From positions 62,001 through 126,000 of the forward strand of contig NZ_AZQN01000008.1 in NCBI RefSeq assembly GCF_000566685.1: a stretch of 64,000 bases of DNA, written 5' to 3'. The stretch is from Dyadobacter tibetensis Y620-1. GTDB lineage: Bacteria > Bacteroidota > Bacteroidia > Cytophagales > Spirosomataceae. Positions within the stretch are counted from its first letter, which is position 1; every line of letters begins with the position of its first letter. This document shows, in pieces, positions 53,365-62,630 of the stretch. The translations under genes were made by a program, and so were the position numbers. A model generated the notes under the pieces. That model was given only the letters and a program-made list of their open reading frames with translations, ran no database searches and was not told the origin of the DNA.

Positions 53365-54672
53365 ATGAAAACAAAGATCAGATATTTTTTGGATGCCTTA
53401 CAATCCAGCTTTTGGTTCCTACCCTTGGTAATCATATTTGCCGCTATGGGAATGGCCTTTCTCTTGTTATTTGTGGATGGCCAATGGTCCTATATGCCAA
53501 CTTCCGGACTGATCTGGTTTATTCTTTCGGGCGGTGCAGAGTCGGCCCGAACCGTACTCTCAACCATTGCCAGTGCCATGCTCGGTATGGCAACCACCGT
53601 GTTTTCCATTACTCTGGTGGTCCTTACCCTGGCCTCTTCACAGTTTGGGCCTCGCCTTCTGCGCAACTTTATGTATGACCGGCTCAACCAGGTAGTCCTA
53701 GGCACCTTCATCGCTACCTTCGTATTCTGTCTGATAGTGCTGAAAGCCGTTCACTCGGAGAGCGATTATCTGTTTGTCCCCAATCTATCTATTCTATTTG
53801 CAGAACTTCTCACCATCGGCAATGTCATCCTGCTGATCATTTTTATACACCATACCTCAGTCAGCATTCAAGCCGACAAGGTAATATCGGATATCAGTCA
53901 GCAATTAGTTAAGGCCGTTCGCAAGGAGCTGCCCAACAACGATCAGAAGATGGTATTTAGCGAACAAAAAAATTTCGAACAAGCAAAAGAAACATACTTA
54001 TACCGAAAAACAGTTCGTAACGAGAAAAACGGTTATCTACAGGCCATCGATTATGACTCCCTTGTTGATTTTGCAGAGGATCATGGTCTAATGCTGGAAA
54101 TGCATTATCGTCCTGGAGATTTTTTAATTGCTGGAGTTACCTTGGCATTGATTAATGGACATAAACCGGTGACTGAAAATGAGTCCGATGCAGTAATCGA
54201 TTCGCTTATTATAGGAAAAATAAGGAGTCCAGCCCAAGATGTTGAATTTGCCATCCATCAGCTGGTAGAGATAGCGGCACGGGCCCTTTCGCCGGGCGTC
54301 AACGATCCCTACACTGCCCTGACCTGTATCGATCAGCTGACGGTACCCCTTTCCTATATGGCCCAAATTCACTTCCCTCAAGGCTATCTGTATGATTCAA
54401 AAGAGGTGGTTCGAGTGAGTACCAAAAGATTATCCTTCGATGGAGCCATGGATGCGGCCTATAACCTCATCAGGCAATACGGCACGGGTAGCCCCACCAT
54501 TCTGATTCGACTTATGGAGCGCTTCTACACCATGTACCTGCTAACCGAAGACAAAAGCCATAAACAAACCATCCTGCGCCACGCTAAAATGGTCCATCAA
54601 GCCGGCAAAGACTCCATCACCGAGGCCAATGACCTGCACGATTTGCAGGAACGGTTTGGAAGGTTCGAATAG
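53365..54672 (+). CDS. DUF2254 membrane protein
   Basis: 435 aa from the ATG at 53365 (an in-frame TTG at 53284 adds 27 residues). About four membrane helices in the first 175 residues (FLPLVIIFAAMGMAFLLLF, then TVFSITLVVLTLASSQFGPRLLRNFM), followed by a soluble part with PGDFLIAGVTLALINGHKP and LAARALSPGVNDPYTALTCI-like blocks. Matches the DUF2254 family, whose function is unknown. The stop codon runs into nine G residues. Confidence 0.82.
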   Translation: MKTKIRYFLDALQSSFWFLPLVIIFAAMGMAFLLLFVDGQWSYMPTSGLIWFILSGGAESARTVLSTIASAMLGMATTVFSITLVVLTLASSQFGPRLLRNFMYDRLNQVVLGTFIATFVFCLIVLKAVHSESDYLFVPNLSILFAELLTIGNVILLIIFIHHTSVSIQADKVISDISQQLVKAVRKELPNNDQKMVFSEQKNFEQAKETYLYRKTVRNEKNGYLQAIDYDSLVDFAEDHGLMLEMHYRPGDFLIAGVTLALINGHKPVTENESDAVIDSLIIGKIRSPAQDVEFAIHQLVEIAARALSPGVNDPYTALTCIDQLTVPLSYMAQIHFPQGYLYDSKEVVRVSTKRLSFDGAMDAAYNLIRQYGTGSPTILIRLMERFYTMYLLTEDKSHKQTILRHAKMVHQAGKDSITEANDLHDLQERFGRFE

Positions 54673-54768
54673 GGGGGGGGAATAAAGCAAGGCACAGTTA
54701 TTAGCGGTGTCTAATTTTGCTCGATAATGAAAGATTTCCGTTCTTGAGAAACGAACTTATATCTTGCT

Positions 54769-55335
54769 ATGACCTATTTCGAAGACCTGGACTTTAACGA
54801 CAAGAATTTCACGACTGAACCGCTTACGAAGGGGGAATATGAAACCTGCAGCTTTACCAACTGTGACTTCTCTGAATGCAACCTGTCGGGCTATACCTTT
54901 GCCGACTGTACTTTTGAAGGCTGCAACCTTACGATGGCCCATCTGGCCAAGACCTCTTTGAAATGGGTCCAATTCCGGGAGTGCAAGTTGCTAGGCCTGC
55001 ATTTTGAAGTTTGCAACCCTTTTCTGCTGTCGCTTTCGTTTCAGGGCTGTATGCTGAACTTGTCGTCTTTTTATGGTTTAAACTTAAAAAAAACGGATTT
55101 CAATCTCTGTTCATTACAGGAAGCGGACTTTACAGGTGCCGATTTGACAGCCGCTAGCTTTACCGGCAGCGACCTTCGTAATGCTATTTTCGAACAAAGC
55201 ATCCTGGAAAAATGCGATTTCCGTTCCGCTGAAAACTTTCAGATCAATCCAGACCGGAACCGTGTTAAAAAGGCCCGGTTCTCCCGCTCCAATTTAATAG
55301 GATTGCTGCAACACCACGATTTGAAAATTGATTAA
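54769..55335 (+). CDS. Pentapeptide-repeat protein, Qnr/McbG-like
   Basis: 188 aa made of repeated A(D/N)LXX-type pentapeptides (for example ADFTGADLTAASFTGSDLRNAIF). The C-terminus AENFQINPDRNRVKKARFS and NLIGLLQHHDLKID is the form found in Qnr-like and McbG-like proteins, which protect DNA gyrase by mimicking DNA. Length is shorter than the usual 210-220 aa of Qnr. Whether it protects against quinolones here is not known. Single gene. Confidence 0.85.
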   Translation: MTYFEDLDFNDKNFTTEPLTKGEYETCSFTNCDFSECNLSGYTFADCTFEGCNLTMAHLAKTSLKWVQFRECKLLGLHFEVCNPFLLSLSFQGCMLNLSSFYGLNLKKTDFNLCSLQEADFTGADLTAASFTGSDLRNAIFEQSILEKCDFRSAENFQINPDRNRVKKARFSRSNLIGLLQHHDLKID

Positions 55336-55432
55336 TGCTATCAATTATACCTGGCGTTAAATCCGCCCTGTAAACCCAATAATTTTAGACTTTACAGTCT
55401 GGGTAATTCCAATACTATTTTTTTTGGACCCT

Positions 55433-55468
55433 CTGGCAGCAAAGAAAAACTCTTTCTGCCAGAGGCCT
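55433..55468. terminator. Hairpin between the pentapeptide gene and the phosphodiesterase gene
   Basis: CCTCTGGCAG (55433-55442) and CTGCCAGAGG (55459-55468) pair perfectly, with AAAG/CTTT inside, in the gap between convergent stops. No long T-run follows. Confidence 0.55.
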
Positions 55469-55472
55469 GCTA

Positions 55473-56321
55473 TTACCAATGCAGCTGCCTAGCCTTTAAG
55501 GCCTTCATCAATTTTTCAGGTTCATCGGTCTGGATAATATTTGCTCCGTTTTCGGTAAGCGTATCAATCACCTTATTTACGTCGCCCTTTCTAATCTCTT
55601 CGTCCAACTTACCTAAGGCATTGATCCAGATTCGGGCGTGATTGCCCTTTATCAGCTGACCCACCTGAGGACTGTCAAACTTACTGTCGATATGTACCAC
55701 TTCGGGGCTAAAGAGTTGGATAGCGGAATCGGCCATGGCTTCGTTATAGGCTCGGGGCATTATCATAAACTGCTCGTCGGCTTCATCGATCATTTGAAGC
55801 ACTTCATAATCACTGTCGAAAAAGAAAACGATATCTCGGGTGCCTGTCTTACGTATCACCGCTATCACCTCTTCCATCCGATCCGTTTTAAGGTCAAGGT
55901 CTACCAGGATATTCCCTTTGGCAGCCAGCAAAGCCTCCTCCAATGTAGGTATTTTCTCATTGGTGAGTTTGTCCTGTGCTTTCAGTCGCAACTTCCGTAG
56001 ATCCTCAAAGTTTTGTTCTTCCAAATCTCCAGTACCATTGGTCGTTCGATCGATCGTTCCATCATGCATCAGCATGGGCACTCCGTCCTTGCTAACCTTC
56101 ACGTCGATTTCAAGAATATCTATACCCAATCGAATACCTTCTAAAATAGCAGGAATAGAATTTTCGGGTGCCTCGTGATGCACAGCCCTATGGGAGGCTA
56201 CCAATATCGAACTGGAGTTTGCATTTAGAAATTCCTCTCTGATTTTATCGACATTATTTTGAGCCTGAACAGGAAGGAAATACAGTCCCAACGATAGGGA
56301 TAATAGAATTGATTTAAACAT
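55473..56321 (-). CDS. Glycerophosphodiester phosphodiesterase
   Basis: 282 aa with a signal peptide (1-20, PVQAQ). The GDPD fold motifs are SHRAVHHEAPENS (His44, Arg45), EIDVKVSKDG (Glu71, Asp73) and MLMHDGTIDRTTNGTG (His86). It splits glycerophosphodiesters into glycerol phosphate and an alcohol in the periplasm. Last gene of a four-gene hydrolase run behind susC-susD. Confidence 0.92.
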   Translation of the reverse strand: MFKSILLSLSLGLYFLPVQAQNNVDKIREEFLNANSSSILVASHRAVHHEAPENSIPAILEGIRLGIDILEIDVKVSKDGVPMLMHDGTIDRTTNGTGDLEEQNFEDLRKLRLKAQDKLTNEKIPTLEEALLAAKGNILVDLDLKTDRMEEVIAVIRKTGTRDIVFFFDSDYEVLQMIDEADEQFMIMPRAYNEAMADSAIQLFSPEVVHIDSKFDSPQVGQLIKGNHARIWINALGKLDEEIRKGDVNKVIDTLTENGANIIQTDEPEKLMKALKARQLHW

Positions 56322-56348
56322 TTTAAGATGATTTTCAGAATATACTTT

Positions 56349-58151
56349 TTACTTTTTGATTACAAGCTGGTCCTTAACATTTCCATCTGGATCCATGGCA
56401 CGGTAAGTCAGCGTATTTCCTTTGATTGCCATATGCTGATAAAGCGGCCCATCGGGGTAACGCACTACGGCATAGTCCTCATCGAGCCATTCATCCTGCT
56501 TACCTGGAATGCTGATCGACATCAAATAAATTGTTCCCTGAGAAGGGTTGGCCGCCACTTGGTTGTTAAACATGGGCTTGGTACGTAAATAGTAATGCAT
56601 ATGACCACTCATCACCATATCGACATGGTATTTATCGAATAAGCTGCACCATTTCTCACGAATTTCGTCATAAGGCTCTACGAAGTTATAAGGAGGAAAA
56701 TGAAACATAGCGAACTTCCAGGTCGCTTTAGAGTTCTTAAGTTTTTCCTCAATCCAGGCCGTTTGCTCGTCTACGGGTTGTGTCCCGTCAATTTGTAAGT
56801 AGAGCGCATTTTGATATTCGAGCGCATAGGTCACCTCTTTGGGTACTCCAACTGGTCCATTTTCGGGAAGACTAAAAAGCTCCTCGTACATCCACGAACC
56901 CAGACCATCCTGACTATCATGGTTACCTGGCACGGGCATAAGGGGTTTGTACTGAAAAACATTCCCTGAATTTTTCCAGAATTCATCCCATTCGTTTCGG
57001 TGCAAACCTGTACTTACCAAGTCTCCTGCAATGGAGTAGAAAGCCACTTCAGGATGACGCTTATGCACTTTCTGGATCATATCGCCCCAGACGGGGGAAT
57101 AGTGCGTGTCCCCGAACCAGACGTAAGAAAAACCGGCTTCAACATCGGGCTCGGTAGAAAACGTAGCCACTTCCGACCATTTCCCATTGACACTTCCAGC
57201 ACGATAATGATAGGTTTTCCCTGGATGCAGATCTTTTAGTTTGGCAGTGAAACGATGAACATATCGATCATTTTGTAATAGCCGATCTTCCATTTTAAAT
57301 AAACTCGCTTCCGTTTGCAAGGTATCCTGCTGCCCTTCGATCCAGTAGCGCAGCATTCCAGCCGGCACTTTGTCATTGGTTCTCCATTGAATATTCATAG
57401 TGGTAGTGGGATCGCCACTCCAGGTCTGCAAGAGCTGATCGGGCATCTCACTGGAAACGCTCACCGTATTCCGGAAAGCACCTACCAGGTGCGCTTCTCG
57501 TGCCCTCCCCCTTACGGTGGTAAAAAGCATTTGTCCTTCCAGAGAAGGGGGAACTTCTTCCAGGATTAGACTATCCCAGTCGTGATAGGTAAATGCTCCT
57601 TTCCGCATCACTTCTATACTATACTTTTCTGGCACTACCTGAGAAATCTCCAAACGCTCGGAGGGGTCCTTTGGTCCAATGCATATAAAATAAACGGGGC
57701 GGTGCTTATCGAAACCGTTGATTCCTAACCTGACAGGACCTTTGTCAAAATCTTTTTGCCAGACTTCGTAAGTGCTATGCTCATTGGTTACAACCATTTC
57801 GGTACGTTTGAAACCAGCACGCTCCAGCCAGAAAGGAACTACTTTCTGTTCCTTGTCCCGCATTAAAGATACAGTAACTGGGACATTTACTTCAAATGTT
57901 TGGTATCCGGTGGACAGTACCTCCCGGTCTTCCTGGCTAAGATATTCCACAATAAAATCTTGACCAATAGTATCCAGTTGGGCAGGAGTGAAATCATTAT
58001 AAAATCTGGTCACCACTTCATCAATCACATTTTTTACCGATCTCGATGAGGAGTTCTGGGATGGCTTGCAGCTTGGTACTGCGAGTGATAATAAGGCCAG
58101 AACATAAAATAGTTTTGCTGGTTGTATCGTTTTCAATGGCTTTTGGAGCAT
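56349..58151 (-). CDS. Purple-acid-phosphatase-like metallophosphoesterase lipoprotein
   Basis: 600 aa. Lipobox AVPSC puts the lipidated Cys at 28. Residues about 100-330 include an N-terminal PAP-like fibronectin domain (TWSGDPTTTMNIQWRTND). The phosphoesterase motifs are WFGDTHYS, SIAGDLVSTG, VPGNHDSQD, FHFPPYN and SGHMHYYLRT. It probably hydrolyses phosphate esters at the cell surface. Third of the four hydrolases behind the susC-susD pair, with spacers of 27-38 bases. Confidence 0.88.
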   Translation of the reverse strand: MLQKPLKTIQPAKLFYVLALLSLAVPSCKPSQNSSSRSVKNVIDEVVTRFYNDFTPAQLDTIGQDFIVEYLSQEDREVLSTGYQTFEVNVPVTVSLMRDKEQKVVPFWLERAGFKRTEMVVTNEHSTYEVWQKDFDKGPVRLGINGFDKHRPVYFICIGPKDPSERLEISQVVPEKYSIEVMRKGAFTYHDWDSLILEEVPPSLEGQMLFTTVRGRAREAHLVGAFRNTVSVSSEMPDQLLQTWSGDPTTTMNIQWRTNDKVPAGMLRYWIEGQQDTLQTEASLFKMEDRLLQNDRYVHRFTAKLKDLHPGKTYHYRAGSVNGKWSEVATFSTEPDVEAGFSYVWFGDTHYSPVWGDMIQKVHKRHPEVAFYSIAGDLVSTGLHRNEWDEFWKNSGNVFQYKPLMPVPGNHDSQDGLGSWMYEELFSLPENGPVGVPKEVTYALEYQNALYLQIDGTQPVDEQTAWIEEKLKNSKATWKFAMFHFPPYNFVEPYDEIREKWCSLFDKYHVDMVMSGHMHYYLRTKPMFNNQVAANPSQGTIYLMSISIPGKQDEWLDEDYAVVRYPDGPLYQHMAIKGNTLTYRAMDPDGNVKDQLVIKK

Positions 58152-58189
58152 TTCTTTAATTCAAATTAATGGGTTATTGTTTAATTGGT

Positions 58190-59551
58190 TTAGAGTAGCT
58201 GTTTTTCTTTGGCAAGAAATACTCTCGTACTTTCTGTATAGGTCTGCCCATTGACATCCCTATATTTCAGATCTACATAAAATGCCTTAAAACCAGAACT
58301 AGGAAAGGCTTCATGAACTATAACCTTCGATTTATTATTAATATCCAAGCTTTTGCTGGTCCAGGTATCATTGCGCATATCCTGGTCAGGCGAGGTCGCA
58401 GTCCATACAATCACATCTACGAGTTTGTCTGCCGTCGTGTTGATATTGAGCTGAACGCCTTTGCTGGTAACCGAATGCGTCCAGTCGCATTGATTATACG
58501 GGGTACTGGTGAGGGTAGCTCCAAAGAAAGAACCTAGAGCCTCTATGGCCTGTTTACCTCCATTGAGATCGTGTCCTGCATTCGGCACATAATGAAGCAT
58601 ATTCTGACCCGGTATATCCTTCAGGTAATTTTTAATATTGTCTACAACCCAATATTCGTCGTTGGTACCCATAAAAATCATTTTAGGCATCGTCAACTTT
58701 TTACGATACGAATAGGGGTCGATCATCGTCGTTAAGGCCTTGCCATCGGCACTTCCTGTCGACTGAGGTATGCCAAGTTTTACATAATCCTCGATCTGAA
58801 TACTATAGTCTCCCCATGACTTCATCTGATAGTCTAAGCTAATGGGCATGTTCAACACATCGATTACCATGGGCGCTATAGCCACCACCCGCTTATCGCT
58901 GGCACCCGTTAGCCAGGTCGTCCAGCCACGTTTTGAGGCACCAGAAACTACAAATCGTTTTATGGAATGATTCAAATTTTGGCCTGCAAACTCCTGTAAC
59001 GCATCCATCCCTCTCACCGCACTTTTGACCATGGGGAATAATAAAGGCCAGCTATAGTCTTTATCTTTCTTAAAGTTATGAAGGGTATACGATATCAAGG
59101 CATCTTCGGTCAGCCCATCAAAATTGGGCTGGTTGGGTGTCTGGCGAAGTTGGGCTACTATGGCTTTGTTCGTTTGAGCCACCTGAGCCAGACCATTAAC
59201 CAATTTATCATTCCTAGGGTCGGACCAATCTGGCACACCATCCTTATTTTTCCCTCCGGTAATAAATAGAAGCGCACCATCATGTTGAATTTTATCTGGT
59301 ACGATTACGGTCAATTGATGCGTCCAGGTAAACTCCCGCCACTTCTGAGAGGTCAAATGCAGATTGTAAATGGTAACATCTTTTAGTTTAAATGAATCTT
59401 TTAAGGTCCATTCAAATGATTGGTCCCCATTTTCCAAATAGCTTTCCAATGCTGTTTCGGGAGTAATGGTCTTTTGGGCAAAGCCCGTCACACACGAAGC
59501 CAGGAAAAAGCCTATGATAAAAAGCAAGTGGTTGGTTCTCGTATTTTTCAT
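58190..59551 (-). CDS. PhoPQ-activated pathogenicity-related (PqaA-like) hydrolase
   Basis: 453 aa, signal peptide about 1-25 (VTGFAQ). The family blocks are PFAM PhoPQ-related: WTHQLTVIVPDKIQHDGALLFITGG, then RFVVSGASKRGWTTWL with the putative nucleophile Ser206, GTNDEYWVVDN (acid) and PNAGHDLNGG (base). The alpha/beta-hydrolase-like fold is known for the family, while its substrate is not. Second of the four hydrolases; acts in the periplasm. Confidence 0.85.
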   Translation of the reverse strand: MKNTRTNHLLFIIGFFLASCVTGFAQKTITPETALESYLENGDQSFEWTLKDSFKLKDVTIYNLHLTSQKWREFTWTHQLTVIVPDKIQHDGALLFITGGKNKDGVPDWSDPRNDKLVNGLAQVAQTNKAIVAQLRQTPNQPNFDGLTEDALISYTLHNFKKDKDYSWPLLFPMVKSAVRGMDALQEFAGQNLNHSIKRFVVSGASKRGWTTWLTGASDKRVVAIAPMVIDVLNMPISLDYQMKSWGDYSIQIEDYVKLGIPQSTGSADGKALTTMIDPYSYRKKLTMPKMIFMGTNDEYWVVDNIKNYLKDIPGQNMLHYVPNAGHDLNGGKQAIEALGSFFGATLTSTPYNQCDWTHSVTSKGVQLNINTTADKLVDVIVWTATSPDQDMRNDTWTSKSLDINNKSKVIVHEAFPSSGFKAFYVDLKYRDVNGQTYTESTRVFLAKEKQLL

Positions 59552-59578
59552 TTTTTAAAAAAGGTTTGGGTTTCTTGT

Positions 59579-60859
59579 TTATTTGGGCAATTGGTCCGGC
59601 ATTGGTGCATCTGCAATCATCTTTAGCACTTCAGCCATATATATTTCAGCAGTATTCTCCCCCAGACTCGTTCGGCTGACATAGTCATAACGTTTAAAAC
59701 TGTTAAAATCGACCTTGGTAAGCATATATCCAAAAGCATCGTTGGTGAGGCCCAGGAGGAAAGCATGTGGACTTTTCATTTTTCTCTTAAGGTAGAAACC
59801 AATGTTGGGCAGGGCCTCCCCGGGAATAGAGAGGATTTGTGCCGTGCCGATATTGAGCAGATTCACCTGGCTACTAATCATTCCAGGCTTTGGCAAATTG
59901 TATTTCAGTGGCGATTTGCTAAGAATATATTGCATCAAAGGGGAGTCGATGGGAAAGTCGACACGTCGCGCTCCGATGAATAATCCTGGATCGGATTGTA
60001 ATGGTGCCTGATCTATGATGCGCAAGGCTTCATCGGCCAACAGATTTCCTATTCTGGTACACTCCAAATAGTCATTTTCTTCACCTCCACCATCTTTTCT
60101 ATTATCGGCCGTAACCATGCCACCCTGAGCACCGTTCATAAAGACGGCTATGCCGCCTACCTTCTCTTCTATACGAGCATAAAGCGGGCCACATAAATCG
60201 GGGCTCAGGATTCCCCTTCCCGCTCCAATAACCTCTGGATGCACGGCATAATTGACCAAGGTGGCGATTACCTTTTGTTGATCCGCCCCTTGAAGGCCTA
60301 TTGCCTGAATAACGCCACATCGGGGATCGTATAGTGCATCTGCGTAGTAGTTATAGGCGATTTTGCCCTTGGCCTCACCTACTGCAATGCGGAGGGCGGC
60401 TGGCTGGGCATTTTCTATGGCTTCATTTACCGCCTCTGCTATCTGTTTGACACAAAATTCTATATAGGATAAGTCGGCCGATACATTTCCTTTGTCATCG
60501 GGGAAACCATAGGCATCTGGCGCACTGTGTGTATGTGTGGCTCCTATCAGAATATTTTCTGGAAGAATTCTGGATATCAACTTTCGGGACCGGTCTCCCA
60601 ATGCCGCTGGCCAGCCCAGGTTATCAATGCTAACGATGGCTATGGAGAGGCTACCTTTAATCAGAACCATAGCGCGAACGAAAAGGTCCCCTTTCTGCAT
60701 AGTGGCCGGAGATGGGTTGCCTACTCCACCAGAAACGGGCAACAGTGGTTTCGGGGTAATGGTCCGAACGGAAGCGCCCACCTTGAGTTGCTGCCCTGCT
60801 GCCAGTTGTGCGGATATACCCAGCAAGACAAACATCCAAATCAATCGGATTTTATGCAT
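59579..60859 (-). CDS. Neutral ceramidase-like protein, N-terminal domain only
   Basis: 426 aa with a signal peptide (about 1-22). It keeps the zinc-binding ATHTHSAPD (His109, His111) and NYAVHPEV (His207) of neutral/alkaline ceramidases. The active-site hexapeptide GDVSPN of that family corresponds to GGMVTA (around 246-251), without a serine, so amide hydrolysis is doubtful. The C-terminal Ig-like domain of full ceramidases (about 650 aa) is missing. Many such short homologues exist in Bacteroidota. First gene after the susD terminator. Confidence 0.75.
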   Translation of the reverse strand: MHKIRLIWMFVLLGISAQLAAGQQLKVGASVRTITPKPLLPVSGGVGNPSPATMQKGDLFVRAMVLIKGSLSIAIVSIDNLGWPAALGDRSRKLISRILPENILIGATHTHSAPDAYGFPDDKGNVSADLSYIEFCVKQIAEAVNEAIENAQPAALRIAVGEAKGKIAYNYYADALYDPRCGVIQAIGLQGADQQKVIATLVNYAVHPEVIGAGRGILSPDLCGPLYARIEEKVGGIAVFMNGAQGGMVTADNRKDGGGEENDYLECTRIGNLLADEALRIIDQAPLQSDPGLFIGARRVDFPIDSPLMQYILSKSPLKYNLPKPGMISSQVNLLNIGTAQILSIPGEALPNIGFYLKRKMKSPHAFLLGLTNDAFGYMLTKVDFNSFKRYDYVSRTSLGENTAEIYMAEVLKMIADAPMPDQLPK

Positions 60860-60893
60860 CTGAAAATGGTATAATTTAAGTGATTCCTAAAAC

Positions 60894-60928
60894 GACTGAG
60901 GCTGCTTCGGTTAAGAGCAGCCTCAGTC
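60894..60928 (-). terminator. Hairpin after susD
   Basis: GACTGAGGCTGCT (60894-60906) and AGCAGCCTCAGTC (60916-60928) form a perfect 13-bp stem with a 9-base loop, and on the minus strand GTTTTAGG follows. It lies 22 bases past the susD stop and 35 bases before the ceramidase-like start, so the hydrolase genes may be expressed by read-through at a lower level. Confidence 0.75.
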
Positions 60929-60949
60929 CAGCTTAGAGCAAATTATTAA

Positions 60950-62593
60950 TTACCAGGGTATACTGGTCCCTTTGTTCAACCAGGTTTTAGACCAGGCGCT
61001 ATTTTCTTTGTCGGCCTGAGAGAATGTAGTTATTTCCAGTTTGGAAACAGCTGCAGCAGCATTATCTGCATTGATATTTAACTCCTCACGCATATAATAA
61101 AAGCGAACAGGAAGTGCCTGTCTTTTGGCAGCAGGTCCAGCTTTTAAATTGGGGAAGCCAGTCCGACGGTAGTCAAACCAGGCCTCAGCAGCCGCAGTCC
61201 AGCTGGCGATCCATTTCTGTTCGATCACTTGTTTCACTGTATTGTCAAATGCCACACCAGGTTGTGCTATATAATTAGCATAAGCAGCACCTACCGTCCA
61301 GGTAGTCAAGGAAGCTTTCACACCGGCTTCATAATAGTTCTTAGCGGAACCTCCAACCGACCAACCCTTTAGTGCAGCCTCCGCAAGAATGAAATTCACC
61401 TCAGCGGCCGATATCAGTCGGGCCTTTAATAAGGTTCCCTTTGCAGCTTTATAGATATCGTTTAAGAAGGAAACATGGGGGTTGTAAGAAGTTTGACCGG
61501 GAGTTGGGTTAAGGTTATAAGCCGAAGGCAAAGAAGAGAAACTTGGGGGTAAGCCCACGTACTCAGGATCAGTATCGATCAGCGCAGTCCCCACCTTGTC
61601 CGGTGCCAAATAACGTTTGCCATTCTCTATTTTATCCGTTCCGGCGGGTAAGTTAGCGTCCACCACCAGTGGTATTTGCACCTTATTAGCCCAAATTCCT
61701 AAACGCGGATCTTTATAATCCTGTAATTTTTCTACCAGCGTCGCGCACATTTTAATTCTCCTGTAATTACTTCCGCTGGCATCAGTAACCGTATTGGCCG
61801 GCCAGGAATCTCCTTCATTATTTCCAGGGAAGGCCATGGTCGCATCATCGGCTACATCGGTGATGATCGGATATTGAGCCGCATTGGCCAGTATTTTCTC
61901 CACCCCTGCTTTGGATACCGCCGGAAGTTTCGTTGAAATACGCATGTAGTAACGAAGCAACAGGGAGTTCGCCATCTTACGCCATTTCACAGGATTTCCT
62001 CCATAATATACATCTACATTATCCACGATTCCCTGATATTCTGCCTTTGACTTGGAAAGCAAGGTATTGGCTTTTTCCAAATCGGCAATAATACCCGTGT
62101 AGATAGCTTCCTGATCGTCGAAGGCTGGCAAAATATCTTCTACCTTACCATCTTCTCCGTTCAAGGCCTTGCTATAGGGCGCATCACCCCATAAATCGGT
62201 AATCAATCCGAACATGAAGGACTTCATTACCAGGGCTACCCCTTGGTGAAACTCAAACTTATTTTCTACGGCACGAGTATACAACAGGTCATTATTGCGG
62301 AGAACGTCGTAATACCCATTCCAGCTCTGGCTACCGCCCCAGTCGTAGTCGTTATGTCCCCCGGCCCAGGCATCCTTCTGGGTGTGTTGTACCACCCCGG
62401 CGATGTCCTGATAGCCCAAGTTAAGATATAATTTACCTGCCTCTGTCAGCACCGTTGGCATGACCAGGTTCGGGTTTACCGTTTCCGGAGCCACCCCGTT
62501 GGGGTTTTCATTGATCTCTGATAAGTCCTTGCATGAAAAGGTGATCATGGCCAGGGCAAATATCGAGAGTATGGTTCGATTTATATTTTTCAT
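60950..62593 (-). CDS. SusD/RagB-family nutrient-binding lipoprotein
   Basis: 547 aa. Lipobox TFSC puts the lipidated Cys at 21. Next come ENPNGVAPETVNPNLVMPTVL and LGYQDIAGVVQHTQKDAW, typical of the SusD-like_2 group, with alternating helical repeats and the later segment QKWIASWTAAAEAWFDYRRTGFPNL. It sits on the outer membrane as the lid of SusC. The susC gene ends 37 bases upstream. Confidence 0.95.
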   Translation of the reverse strand: MKNINRTILSIFALAMITFSCKDLSEINENPNGVAPETVNPNLVMPTVLTEAGKLYLNLGYQDIAGVVQHTQKDAWAGGHNDYDWGGSQSWNGYYDVLRNNDLLYTRAVENKFEFHQGVALVMKSFMFGLITDLWGDAPYSKALNGEDGKVEDILPAFDDQEAIYTGIIADLEKANTLLSKSKAEYQGIVDNVDVYYGGNPVKWRKMANSLLLRYYMRISTKLPAVSKAGVEKILANAAQYPIITDVADDATMAFPGNNEGDSWPANTVTDASGSNYRRIKMCATLVEKLQDYKDPRLGIWANKVQIPLVVDANLPAGTDKIENGKRYLAPDKVGTALIDTDPEYVGLPPSFSSLPSAYNLNPTPGQTSYNPHVSFLNDIYKAAKGTLLKARLISAAEVNFILAEAALKGWSVGGSAKNYYEAGVKASLTTWTVGAAYANYIAQPGVAFDNTVKQVIEQKWIASWTAAAEAWFDYRRTGFPNLKAGPAAKRQALPVRFYYMREELNINADNAAAAVSKLEITTFSQADKENSAWSKTWLNKGTSIPW

Positions 62594-62630
62594 AATGGTT
62601 TATATTATAAATAAACGGGAATGTTATTTC

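Noticed and set aside
54672-54680. Run of nine G at the end of the DUF2254 gene, possible phase-variable tract
   Set aside because: The run starts at the last base of the stop codon, so slippage would not change the protein.
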